A DNA stretch of 64,000 nt, from contig JAUCEF010000007.1 of NCBI GenBank assembly GCA_033558025.1, positions 8,742,001 to 8,806,000 on the forward strand, written 5' to 3'. Position numbers and translations under genes: made by a program. Source of the DNA: Phytophthora sp. 'mugwort'. Taxonomy: Eukaryota > Oomycota > Peronosporomycetes > Peronosporales > Peronosporaceae. Positions 24,701 to 34,574 of this stretch are shown here, one piece after another. The notes below the pieces were generated by a model that did no database searches, had not been told where the DNA came from, and saw nothing but the letters and a program-made list of their open reading frames with translations. Numbering within the stretch: position 1 is the first letter of the stretch; each line of letters opens with the position of its first letter.

Positions 24701-25327
24701 CTCTGCGTCCAGTGTCACAGTCAGCATTACGCACAACGTTTTCTATCACCCACGAGGAAACTTTCTACGCACCGAGATCCATTTTGCGGGCGACATAAAC
24801 GACGTGCTGTCTTTCTTGGCAGCCGCTGGCGTCCCGAGACATTGGCAGACTGCAACGATGAGTTCTTTCGCGTAGCGGATGAGCAGCTCGTTGTCCCACT
24901 GGACTTTGTTCGGCTTAAGCACAAGGCACACGTCACTGACGTTGACTTCCAGCGGCCAGCCAGCTACAGCCCCTACGAGCCCCTCGACCGTGACGTTGCC
25001 AACGTACCCGGCCGACAGCTCGAACGGCAGCTGCAGCGAATTGATGAGCTGGAGAGTCGTCAATCAGAAAGAATTAGTGCACTCTACCCGCATTTGCAAT
25101 AATTACACTACAAGAGGACCCACGGAAGTCTTCAGGAAGACGTCGGTGAGCTTAAAGTGACTGGACTCTGTGTATCACAGCGGAAGAGACGGTCAGAGGA
25201 CTGAGAAGAACATTGAAATAAAGGCTAAGGACTGACCGAAGAGGTCCCCAGCGTAGAAGGACACGTCGTCCTCCTCGACATCCTCGAAGAACTCGTTCAG
25301 GACCTGCTGCAGCACCGCGAAGAGCAT
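21754..25327 (-). CDS. short VPS13/chorein-N-terminal-type lipid-transfer-like protein
   Basis: Seven exons (25327-25237, 25167-25112, 25048-24773, 24702-24637, 24559-24515, 24436-22366, 22283-21754) encode 1044 residues. The start has the chorein pattern 'MLFAVLQQVLNEFFED', then 'VSFYAGDLF', 'LINSLQLPFELSAGYVGNVT' and 'AVAGWPLEVNVSDVCLVL'. A conserved 'VQLERVHIRVE' follows before the next strand-rich part. These match the N terminus of VPS13/ATG2-type bridge proteins that move lipids between organelles. At about 1040 residues it is much shorter than VPS13 (over 3000) and lacks the C-terminal VAB/ATG2-C regions. The middle (23030-23560) is Ser/Pro-rich. Exon 2's donor was chosen at GTAGTG because it keeps the frame; GTCCTC nearby is weaker. 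The gene is divergent from AP-4 sigma with 186 bp between. Confidence 0.8.
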
Positions 25328-25513
25328 GGCCGGCGAGCGTCGTTTGGACTCACTTCAAGTTGCGATAAGATCACTGTGTGGTGCACACAACACTGCTTCC
25401 TGTCGGGGTGGTCCACACACAAACCTGGCCACGTTGCTAACGTCGCAACGACTCCGCTCCCAAGACCAAGACACCAAGCGCCGTTCCTCCTTCCTCCCAG
25501 AGCTTCGTAGACC
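25328..25513. promoter_or_regulatory. bidirectional promoter VPS13-like/AP-4 sigma
   Basis: A 186-bp gap separates two divergent ATGs whose products both belong to membrane trafficking families. Co-regulation is plausible but inferred from position only. Confidence 0.45.
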
Positions 25514-26287
25514 ATGATCAAGTTCGTGCTGATGGTGAATAAGCAGGGACAAACGCGGCTGGCGCAGTACTACGACTTCCTGTCCATCCAGGAGCGTGTG
25601 GCGCTTGAGGCCGAAATTATTCGCAAGTGTCTGGGCCGCAACGAGACGCAGGTGCGGCCGCTAGCTGTGTTCCCTTTTTGCGCTCGATACAACAGGATGC
25701 GAGAAACTAAATAATGTGTTTTGTACTCGGGCCAGTGCTCGTTCGTGGAGTACCGCGGCTACAAGGTCATCTATAGAAGATACGCGTCGCTCTTCTTTAT
25801 CGTGGGCGTTAAGGACGACGACTCGGAGGTGCGTGGGGATCACGAAACGTGTATTTAAAGGGGAGGTGGCGCTTTAATAGTATGACTGAAATGCAGAACG
25901 AGCTGGGCATCCTGGAGTTCATCCACGCGCTGGTGGAAACCATGGACAAGTACTTCGAAAGTGTGGTACGTTGCGGGAGAACGCTTTAGAGCGAGTTGAA
26001 GGCTCGTGGTGCTGGTCTAACTGTCTGTTGTGTCTACAACCATTTGTGTGTGTGACTGCAGTGCGAGCTCGACGTAAGTGATTTAGTCCTCTCTTCGTCT
26101 GGGTATAAATCTGTGTAGTAGACTAACACATTTGCCTGTTTTGGTTTGCTGACTTTCGTGACAGATCATGTTTAACTTGGAGAAGGCACACTTTATCCTG
26201 GATGAGATGGTCATGAATGGATACATCGTGGAGACGAACAAGATTTCCATCCTCAAGCCCATCCACCTGATGGAGAAGGCCTCGTAG
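25514..26287 (+). CDS. AP4S1: AP-4 complex subunit sigma
   Basis: Five exons (25514-25651, 25736-25828, 25897-25965, 26062-26073, 26165-26287) give 144 residues, the same length as human AP4S1. This is the small chain of the AP-4 adaptor, which sorts membrane cargo at the trans-Golgi network. The sequence opens '[20 protein letters not shown]', typical of AP-4 sigma rather than AP-1/2/3. It continues with '[19 protein letters not shown]', '[16 protein letters not shown]' and '[19 protein letters not shown]'. The fourth exon is only 12 nt and encodes CELD; leaving it out would delete the start of the conserved CELDIMFNL block. Introns are 84, 68, 96 and 91 bp, all GT-AG. Confidence 0.94.
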
Positions 26288-27252
26288 ACACCGTTGCGTG
26301 GTAAGGTGGTGCACAGCATACATTTCTTGCTCGCGCTTACGCTGTGAGCGGGTAAGCGCTGCAGAATATATGTACTTATTCGCAGACGAGGTTGAACGTT
26401 TACGCTGGCTATTCGTTTCTGAATGGCGTGGTGATACCGTCTTGCTTGGGATTTTCGTTGAGCTTGATACATATTTGCTCTTTCTGCCAGTTTCGCCACG
26501 ACAAAAGTCGCCTGTATGCCGATCGAAAAAGGTTTGGCAGTCAGTCAAAGATGCACCTGGATGAAACGACCCTGCTGTTCCCCGCTGTACAGGCAATCAA
26601 AACGATTTGAAGAACCAGTAGAATTAGTTATCGTCTTCTTTGTTGGTCAGCTTGACGTACCCCGCTTCGTTCTTTGTGTCGCCGCAGGAAGTTGCCTGCT
26701 GCGGCAGGCTCATCGTCGCCGTATAGCAGCCACTATACGCCCAATCCGAAGAACCACCGCAGTCACTGCCCAAGAGTCTTGGGCCAAGACACAGCTTGAT
26801 CTTTATCTTGTTACTGGTAGTCTATCAGTGGTAGAGCAAGTTGAAGTGCTTGACTGAGCTGGACATACTGGTAGACCAATACAGCCACACGAGCAAATGG
26901 AAAGTTAAGCTAATAGCCTACCGGTAATCAATTACCCTCCTTATTGCAAAACGATGTGGTCAGGCTCTTCAGCGCCTGCAGCCGCGCTCGAGGTATTATA
27001 GCACCAGGTCGGCTTTATCGATGATACCGATAAAATGGGTCAAAGCCCGGGGAGCCAGTCGAACCCGTTTACACTTGTTCATACCAAAACTAAGTTTACT
27101 ATTTTGTCCAATGGGCGCAGTGCGGCCCGTCCGGGAGTCGCCACCCTTGAGTTGCAATCACTGGCAAATTGCTCGCTTGATCGAGTCCAAGTGTCGTGTG
27201 CGTAGTTGCCTCTCTCTCCGTGCATTGCCATTCCCGCTAACTAACTGTCGCC
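26288..27252. other. intergenic region, nothing recognised
   Basis: This 965-bp stretch runs from the AP-4 sigma stop to the hAT-derived gene. Several short frames exist on both strands, but none shows a recognisable motif. The long minus-strand frames at 26083-26596 are antisense to the last AP-4 sigma exon. Confidence 0.5.
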
Positions 27253-29560
27253 GTGCTCTCCGTGCTTGGCCTGCCATGCCAAAAATGTTATTTTCTTTTT
27301 CGAATTCAGACAATTAGAGACGGGAGCAAGCGCGGCGTCGAGGCCAGCGACGGCGGCGCCTGGACCACGGTGGAGGACAGCTGGGCAGGCGCGGACATCC
27401 CCGCGCGGGACGCTGCCGCGGGCAGGGCTGAAGCCATCACGGAGCTGCCGCCCAAGCGACCGGACGCCATGCCGGCAGCGTTCGAGGAGGAGACGGTGCG
27501 CAAGAAAAAGCTCACCAGCGTCGTGTGGGAGACCTTCACGCCTATCTCCAGCAGCGGCCTACGCGACGGAATCGTGGACTCGGCCAAGTGCTCTGTCTGT
27601 AACAAGGTCTTCAGCACAAGACACGGCACGTCGTCCATGATGCGACACGCCAAGCGGCACAACGAGTTCCCGAATGGCACGCCCGTGGGCAAGAAGTCCA
27701 AGAAGAGCGCGAATGGAACGATGGCCAATGGAGTAGCAACAGGCAAGAAGACGTCAATAGCAAAAAAGGATACGGTGGTGGTGCAGCTCGACGAACATAC
27801 AGCAGGTAATTTATGGGACGGATTGAATGTGGTGACATATTTTCTTTTGACGTTGTGACGGTACTGTTGCAGGCATGAAGCGTCAGCGGTTGCGGAATTT
27901 AACTAGCGCGCTGATTGAGTGGATCGTAGAAGACCAACAGGATTTGGGTGTGGTGCAGCATGAGAAGTTCCTGGACATACTAGCTGCTGCGGGAATTAAG
28001 CCGGTGCTTCCGCCCGTGGACGCGTTGCAGAAGGCCATGGAGCGGAAGTACTATGCGCTGTTCACGCGCGTGGGTGAGTACATTAACCGCTCTGCGGTTG
28101 GGCGCATAACATTCTCGTGTGATACGTGGTCGGGATCAGTTTGCAAAGGTTACATGGCCATTCATCTGCATTGGATCAATGCCGAGTGGGAGTATAAAAC
28201 CATCCAAGTTGGTCTGGAAGGCTGCCCACCTGAGTTCAACGCATATTTTATGTCGGACTTGCTGTTCAATGTGCTTCAGAACAACTGGGGCCTCGGCAAC
28301 AAACTGCTTTGTGGTGTGACGCCAATGGGTAATGAGTCTGGAGTGGGTATGGGCTTTCTTCGTGAAAAAATCAAGTCAATTATAGGATTAGATAACATTG
28401 CACCGGACTGGAATGTGACGTGCCTGGGTCATCTCATTCATGTGGGTGTGCTCGCGGCACTCAAGGAGATTCGCCACGAGATCGTAAAGCTCCGCTCGTT
28501 GCTGTCACTGCTGAAGTCCACGACTGAGAGTCAAGAACACTTTGCGCTGCGTACAACAGACGTGGGGCTTCAATACCTGGATCAGCTGCCCAACCTGGAC
28601 TCACCCAAGAACTGGAAGACAACCATTACAATGATCTTGGAGAGCGCCAAGATCAAGGATACTATTAATGCTCTGTATGGTGATGCCACACATAACATGA
28701 ACGTTTTCCTGCTCGAGGAGATCGAGTGGGACCTGCTAGTGTGGGTGGCTACGTTTCTGCAAAAGTGCATGCAAATGGCAACGTGCCAGAGCGACCAGAA
28801 GCACATTTCGCTGAGCACTTCCATCAATGTATGCAAGGCGATCGTGGGCCTTTGCGAGAGCACTGCTGCATCGGCATCAGACTTCACGGCGAGTGCGTTC
28901 AACAAGATTCAAACGGTGTGCTTGAAAGTCAAAGCCAGCCTCGAATCGTATCACACGGAACACTCGTCGCCGTATTTCCGGCTGGCGAAGATCTTGGACC
29001 CGCGGTTTTCCAACGAGTCTGTGGACAAGGCTGCTAAGAAGACGTTTTTGCGAGAAATGCTGCGTACGAACGTCTACGACGCGCTATCGGACCCACGGCT
29101 GGACGAAGAGCAAGCGCGTCATGACGCTTCGGCCGCGTACACAACTTTCGAGAAGCTGCTGGATATTGGCGAGGGCATGCCAGAATACACGATCGACGGC
29201 GACGAGGTAGATCGGTTCTTCGAGGCGACTCTCATTCGCGACAAGCGGTCAGACCCGTTCTTGTGGTGGAAGTCGAATGAAACGCGCTTCCCGTCGCTCG
29301 CAAAACTCGCAAGGGATATCCTGTCGATCCCGGCGACCGCCGTGCCCAGTGGTGCCGTGTTCACACAGGCGAACTACGCCCGCCCACTCAATGCAGACGT
29401 CAATGAGACTAACAAGCTGTTCAAGTTTAACGAGCTGGCTCGTGCATGGCAGATCGAGCGCCAGAATTTCGGTCGCAAACGGCGTCGCGACTCTTTTGAC
29501 TACTTGGATCCCCCGCTGGAACCCCCGGCAAAATTGGCGTCATATGAAGAAAGTATTTAG
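27253..29560 (+). CDS. hAT-family transposase-derived protein with BED zinc finger
   Basis: Two exons (27253-27805 and 27873-29560) are joined by a 67-bp GTAATT...TTGCAG intron, giving about 746 residues. The start is uncertain and other in-frame ATGs exist. Near residue 115 a BED-type finger reads 'CSVCNKVFSTRHGTSSMMRH' (C-x2-C...H-x-x-x-x-H). The catalytic region follows ('GRITFSCDTWSG...YMAIHLHWI'), and the C terminus has a hAT dimerisation-like segment 'FLWWKSNETRFPSLAKLARD'. The usual ERxFS...RR of active hAT elements is replaced by 'GAVFTQANYARPLNADVNE'. A basic tail (GRKRRRDS) may be a nuclear signal. The frame is unbroken and no flanking inverted repeats or target duplication were found, which suggests a domesticated gene, though a recently active transposon copy is possible. 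Confidence 0.8.
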
Positions 29561-29709
29561 GTAAACGACGACAACAACACCAAAACTCCAGGTGCCATCT
29601 TGTTTTGCAGCATTGCGATCGTCCTTTAGAGCGCCCGCTTAACAGCCTGCATCACTTTTTTGCAGCGTCATAAACCGGGTTTTATCGGTAGTCAACCAAA
29701 AATACCAGG

Positions 29710-29810
29710 TTTAGCTAAACACTAACTAATTATTTTTTATAATATAAAAACATGTACAGTATGTCCTCGCTTTTTATATTATAAAAATAATTAGTTAGTG
29801 TTTAGCTAAA
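29710..29810. repeat. 40-bp near-perfect inverted repeat (hairpin)
   Basis: Left arm 29710-29750 and right arm 29771-29810 are reverse complements apart from one extra T in the left arm. They are separated by a 20-base spacer. Both arms begin, seen from outside, with TTTAGCTAAACACTAACTAA. The structure lies between the hAT-derived gene and the thiolase gene in a 441-bp gap with no other recognised feature. Confidence 0.9.
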
Positions 29811-30001
29811 ACATTATCTCTCGCGGGGATATTTCCATTCGTAATTTTGAAAGACAACATTTTTGACTAAACAACTGTTCACGTCAGCATCTTCACGGCA
29901 ACTTCAACGGGAGGGCTACGTACGCAGCCTATCTCACTCTGCAATCTCCTGCGTCCCCAGCGTTACCTCCAGCCTCTTATTCGGTGATTTCGCCCCTCCT
30001 C

Positions 30002-31195
30002 ATGGTGCTCAAGAACGTATACATCGTGGCAGCTAAGCGCACGCCCTTCGGCAACTTCGGAGGAAAGCTCAAGGATATCACGGCCACGGACTTGTGCGCG
30101 CACGCGGCCAAGGCGACGCTGGCGGCTGCCAAGCTGGACCCGGCTCTCGTGGACATGGTGCAGGTGGGGAACGTGGCACCCACATCTCCGGATGGTGCCT
30201 ACATCGCTCGTCACGTGCAGTTGAAGGCCGGCATCCCGCAGGACAAGCCTGCACTCACCATCAACCGCCTGTGCGGTAGCGGCTTCCAGTCTGTCGTCGG
30301 CGGTATGCACGAGATCCTGCTGGGCGAGGCCGAGATCGCACTTTGCGGCGGCGCCGAGAACATGTCGCAAAGTCCGCTGGCTGTGTACGGCCACCAGGCA
30401 CGCTTCGGCGTGGGCCTGGGCGCCGGCATCAACCTGCAGGACACGCTCTGGTCGGCGCTCACGGACTCGTATGTCAAGACGCCCATGGGCATGACAGCTG
30501 AAAACCTGGCTGAGAAGCATAACATTACGCGAGAGGAGTGCGACGCCTTCGGGCTACGCAGTCAGACGCGCTGGGCTGAGGCTCAAGCTTCTGGCTGGTT
30601 CGATGCCGAGCTCGCTCCTCTGGAGGTTAAGGCCGGACGAAAGACGGAGGATTTTACGGTGGATGAGTCACCACGCGTCGTAGACTTGGCCAAGCTGGCT
30701 AAACTGAAGCCCGTGTTTAAGAAGGACGGTGTGGTTACGGCGGGCAATGCGTCCGGCATCTCGGACGGTGCTGGTGCCATCCTACTTGCTAGCGAGGAGG
30801 TGGTGAAGAAGCACAACCTGACACCATTGGCGCGTGTCGTGAGCTACCAGGTGTCGGGAGTGGACCCCACTCTCATGGGCATTGGCCCCGTGCCCGCTAT
30901 CACGGGTGCGCTGAAGCGCGCCGGACTGAAGAAGTCGGACATTGACATCTACGATATCAATGAGGCCTTCGCTTCGCAGTGGCTGGCCTGCGTCAAGGAG
31001 CTGGAGATCGACCCGGACATTACGAATCAGTGCGGTGGTGCAATTGCTCTTGGCCATCCACTCGGCGCGTCGGGAAGCCGAATCACGGCCCATCTCGCGC
31101 ACGCACTACAGCGCACAGGCAAGAAGTACGCGGTGGGATCAGCTTGCATTGGTGGTGGACAGGGCATTGCGCTCGTCCTGGAGAACGCAGCATAA
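30002..31195 (+). CDS. acetyl-CoA acyltransferase (3-ketoacyl-CoA thiolase), ACAA2 type
   Basis: This intronless gene encodes 397 residues, the same length as human mitochondrial ACAA2. It catalyses thiolytic cleavage of 3-ketoacyl-CoA to acetyl-CoA and a shortened acyl-CoA in beta-oxidation. The nucleophile Cys is in 'NRLCGSG' near residue 91, the His in 'GHPLGASG' near 351 and the second Cys in 'CIGGGQG' near 382. The N terminus 'VYIVAAKRTPFGNFGGKL' and 'GGAENMSQSP' are family signatures. The ATG at 30002 is used; an upstream in-frame GTG (29984) is not needed. There is no clear cleavable presequence, as in ACAA2, and no C-terminal SKL, which argues against a peroxisomal thiolase. The GC-rich third positions suggest strong expression. 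Confidence 0.94.
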   Translation: MVLKNVYIVAAKRTPFGNFGGKLKDITATDLCAHAAKATLAAAKLDPALVDMVQVGNVAPTSPDGAYIARHVQLKAGIPQDKPALTINRLCGSGFQSVVGGMHEILLGEAEIALCGGAENMSQSPLAVYGHQARFGVGLGAGINLQDTLWSALTDSYVKTPMGMTAENLAEKHNITREECDAFGLRSQTRWAEAQASGWFDAELAPLEVKAGRKTEDFTVDESPRVVDLAKLAKLKPVFKKDGVVTAGNASGISDGAGAILLASEEVVKKHNLTPLARVVSYQVSGVDPTLMGIGPVPAITGALKRAGLKKSDIDIYDINEAFASQWLACVKELEIDPDITNQCGGAIALGHPLGASGSRITAHLAHALQRTGKKYAVGSACIGGGQGIALVLENAA

Positions 31196-32080
31196 ACATT
31201 CTTTGCTAGTTTTGCGGGTGTCAAGTAACAAAACAACTATCAATCACATTCACTAATCACGCTCTGGAGTATTACGTAGTTTCCAAGTTGTAATACTACG
31301 TTTTACATTTTTTAAATCTGTTTCCGCTTGGTCCGTGAAGAAAAACCATGGCTGTCATACTATATCACTCCCAAATCTGTATATGATTGAAATAGAGTGA
31401 TCTGCTTAGTTGAGGTTTTAGAACCGTCGCCTGCAAGAGGTGCCTTTCGATATTATTTTAACTCTAAAATAATATAAAAACTCTTTTCCGCGTGTAGCGT
31501 GGTGGTGGTGGTGGGACAATTGATCCGCTTTAACATCAAAAATCGGGGTGACGGAATCGTCGCTTCGGAGAGGCGTTGGCAGGACCCTCGCGGTCGTCAT
31601 CGGCGATGACACATCGAGAGTAGTGGCGTATGCTAATGGTTGGAGCTTGAGTCTGTAGAATACAACTGAGGAGTTAATCGTTTATTGTACCGTATGGTAT
31701 GTACGTCACGCTCGGCTAATCGGTGCCGAGTTGCCCTCAAGTCTACAATACCGATACGGCGCTATTCACTGTTGTTCATTCGATTGTTGTAAAGATGCGG
31801 CGATGTACTGGTCTGACGGAGGTCAAACAAAACTCAATACAAGTCTCTTTTACTGAACTCGTCAAGGCATTGATTAAATTTTCGTTGCTGTTTTCGATCA
31901 CAGCTACATGCTTGCATTCGGGTCCCAAAACGGTCCACTGAGGGGCCCACCCTCGTCGTTGTTATTGTTGTTACCGAATCCATATAGACTGGCGGGCGCT
32001 GGGGTCGCGGGTTGCTGTGGGGCTCACGAACAGCCGGTCAAATAGATCAACTGACGTCTTGCGGCTTGGAATTGCTGCTC

Positions 32081-32215
32081 CTAAGGTGGCGATACGGCCT
32101 TGGTCTCAGTGTGTAGTTTTGTCATGGGAGACAATGCATCATTCTGGAGCTCTGAGGCCGTAACCGCGCCGACCACGGAGACCAGGGAGAAAGCGAGGAC
32201 TAAAGCAAGGCGCAT
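32081..32215 (-). pseudogene. truncated secreted-effector-like remnant
   Basis: The 44-codon frame from ATG 32215 begins with a good signal peptide: 'MRLALVLAFSLVSVVGAV', cleavage likely near TAS. A Ser/Thr-rich stretch follows, and the frame stops at 32081. Signal peptide, length to the stop and composition resemble the first part of oomycete RXLR effectors, but no RXLR motif is reached before the stop. A frame continuing downstream on the minus strand to about 31990 shares a short stretch (LFVSP-type) with the remnant near 35.1 kb. It is probably a decayed gene; a genuine tiny secreted peptide cannot be excluded. Confidence 0.5.
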
Positions 32216-32432
32216 ACTTAATTTCCTTGATGAATGGTAGGAAGTTTGGAAGAGTTTCGTGGACGCTCGCGACAATTTAAGAGTGAGGTCCGACCACAAC
32301 ACTTGTTAAATGATTTGGCTGGACGAAAGTCCTGTTACAAGGTGGTATTCTAGTTCACAAAGGGACGTCAACTCGTAGGCATCACGCGTTCTTTTGCATC
32401 TACATGTATTACCACGGTACATGTAATCACGA

Positions 32433-33103
32433 GCCTCATGAGCAGGCCTCTTCTAAATAGGCGCTCAGTTAACTTCGTCTACTTCATCTGTAGATAGGCG
32501 TTTTTGAGACCTAGAAGTAGGTCCTTAGTTTAGGAATGTACCAAGAAACTCCCCAAATCAAAAGTAGGTATTCGGTAAAGAATACATTTTTTTAAGGTAG
32601 TGTGTTTTCCGCACTATCTTTTATTTCTCAGCTAAAGCGATTAACTCGAAGTCCTGCTTGGCTTGCAGTTGGCCTTCCATGATGACATGTAAATATGCTG
32701 TCATTGGCGTATCGTTGTACCGGCGTCTGCCACTGTTTCCAGATACCTTTTGTCTGTTCTCATACATACTGAGCAGCTTCTTGAAGTCTCTTACCCCACA
32801 TCCTCCGATATGTTTTGGCATCTCTACCAGATGCGTGGTTTCTGCTTGAACTTTAAACTTGATGAGGTGTATGACTGCAATGATAGCATCCGCTAGACCA
32901 TGCATACTGAAGGCACATGCGAGAGGTGCAATCGGTTTCTTTGCACGGTCTGAAGTTGTTTTTAGCTTCCTGGATCGCCTGAATACTCAGTACTCTTGTC
33001 TCACCCCAGGTGCATGAAAATAGGCGTTTCAAAATCTTAGAATAGGTGTTTATGGCCGTTTTCGTAGCACACCGCCTATTTAAGAGAGGCCTGCTCATGA
33101 GGC
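32433..33103. mobile_element. element with 31-bp terminal inverted repeats
   Basis: Sequence 32433-32463 is the reverse complement of 33073-33103 except for two mismatches. The arms start GCCTCATGAGCAGGCCTC. Between them lie minus-strand frames (32621-32905 and 32853-33203) that are frameshifted with respect to each other and contain no motif I recognise. No clear target-site duplication was found next to the arms. Size and structure fit a non-autonomous DNA transposon or a deletion derivative. Confidence 0.6.
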
Positions 33104-33360
33104 AATTGAGCCCACAAAAACGAGCTCCTGGGAATGGAAAACGTTTGGCTTCGAGGTCGCTTTTGCCTCCCGAATAGGCATACAGCACGATATCGTAGAA
33201 CAATGTTCAGTTCCGTCTGAATTCATTATACGATGCCGAAGGAAGCATGGCGAACGCCTGCAACTTACCATATGTAATCTGCGTACCGCATCAACAGCCA
33301 GACTTCGTACTCCAGCCCCATTACATGTAAGTAGGAATAGGCACCTACCCGAGTTGGTAG

Positions 33361-33412
33361 AATAAACCCAACTTGACGAGCAGCATATGCTGCTCGTCAA
33401 GTTAAGTTTATT
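33361..33412. repeat. 52-bp palindrome without spacer
   Basis: The two 26-base halves are reverse complements with two adjacent mismatches (CC against TT). The centre is CAGCATATGCTG. No terminator-type T-run or gene end is adjacent. Confidence 0.85.
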
Positions 33413-34131
33413 CTTGCGCAAACGTCGTTCACATTCACGATAAGACCGTTAGAGCAATTTTTTTTTAGGAGGTACCACGATGAGTATGCGCAACGGTGGG
33501 ATTCTGACGTGAGCTCCTGTGGATTCTGATACTTATCCATTCCACCTGAAAATGGCCATTTAGGTTTTAATGTGTACCACACCTGGTTTTTAATTGGTCA
33601 ATATGTTATAAAAAAAGGAGGCTCCAGTTGCTGATTAATTAATATATTGACGATAGCAGAAAAACATCGCTGGTAAAGAACCTCTAAACAGCTCGTATTG
33701 GAATTTATACAAGGTAGAGTGATAGCACGCCTGTCGGAGAATCTCGTCATAACCTTCCGGTCTAATATCGCTATTATTGAATGAATTGCGAAAAATAACC
33801 TTATTCCACGGTTGCGAAGAGCGCACTTAGCGCCCGCTTGTGACGCTAAAAACACCAACGAACGAGTGTAAGATTACCAGCGTGTGCGCCAGGTTCTGAG
33901 CTTTGTGAGACTGGTTTCAGACTCAGCGAACTCGGTCTGCATCAAGAGAAACAATTACGAGACCCAAAAGGCCATAGTCCAGTGGAACAGAGAACTAGCG
34001 TGCGAGCTATGGTCGAAGCAAATAGTGAAGACGTGAATAAATTGACAAATGATGATAACGAGTTGTTTCGTCAGTGAGTCGGCCGTTTGGGAAACCAATG
34101 TTGCTACGAACCCTCACTCATCGTCACGGGG

Positions 34132-34398
34132 TCAGATTGGCATGCCGAACACTAGTGGTTCGCTGTCTTCTTTGTCGCGACCATAGTTATTCAGCTCTCG
34201 CGGCGGCGTGCGGCTCTCAAAAAACCAGTCCCAAAAACCTAGTCGACGTTCCGCATCGTTGACGTATGCTTGTGAGGTGGCGGTGCAATATTGGTAACAG
34301 TGCGCAGCATGTGGCCTCGACCTGGGTTTCAGCTGCCGAAATGAAATTGCAGAGAGTGAGGGAGCCGACGACGAGAATAGAAGCAAACTGCATATTGG
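34132..34398 (-). pseudogene. frameshifted secreted-effector-like remnant
   Basis: From an ATG at about 34398 a signal-peptide-like segment (MQFASILVVGSLTLC) leads into a frame containing RHLT. That frame stops soon after. An overlapping minus-strand frame continues with DAERRLGF and 'FWDWFFESR', ending at 34132. A signal peptide, an RxLx motif and an acidic E-R-R motif about 15-20 residues later is the order of the RXLR-dEER effector family. A frame change is required between the two motifs, so the copy is called broken. The match is by motif order only. Confidence 0.5.
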
Positions 34399-34574
34399 AG
34401 AGGTACTGGAAAGTCTCGTTGAGTGCTAGAGTTGCGGGAGACAAATTAAAAGTGGATTATGAGCAAATGCTTTGATGAGCTGAGGAATTGATTGAATGTG
34501 CTCGTTTACGGTACAGCATTTACGTTTATGGTATGCTACCGATCCATTTGCTTGCTGCTAATGCATGCTGTACC

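Noticed and set aside
26083..26596. Long minus-strand frames opposite AP-4 sigma
   Set aside because: They are antisense to a well-supported conserved exon and its flank and contain no motif.
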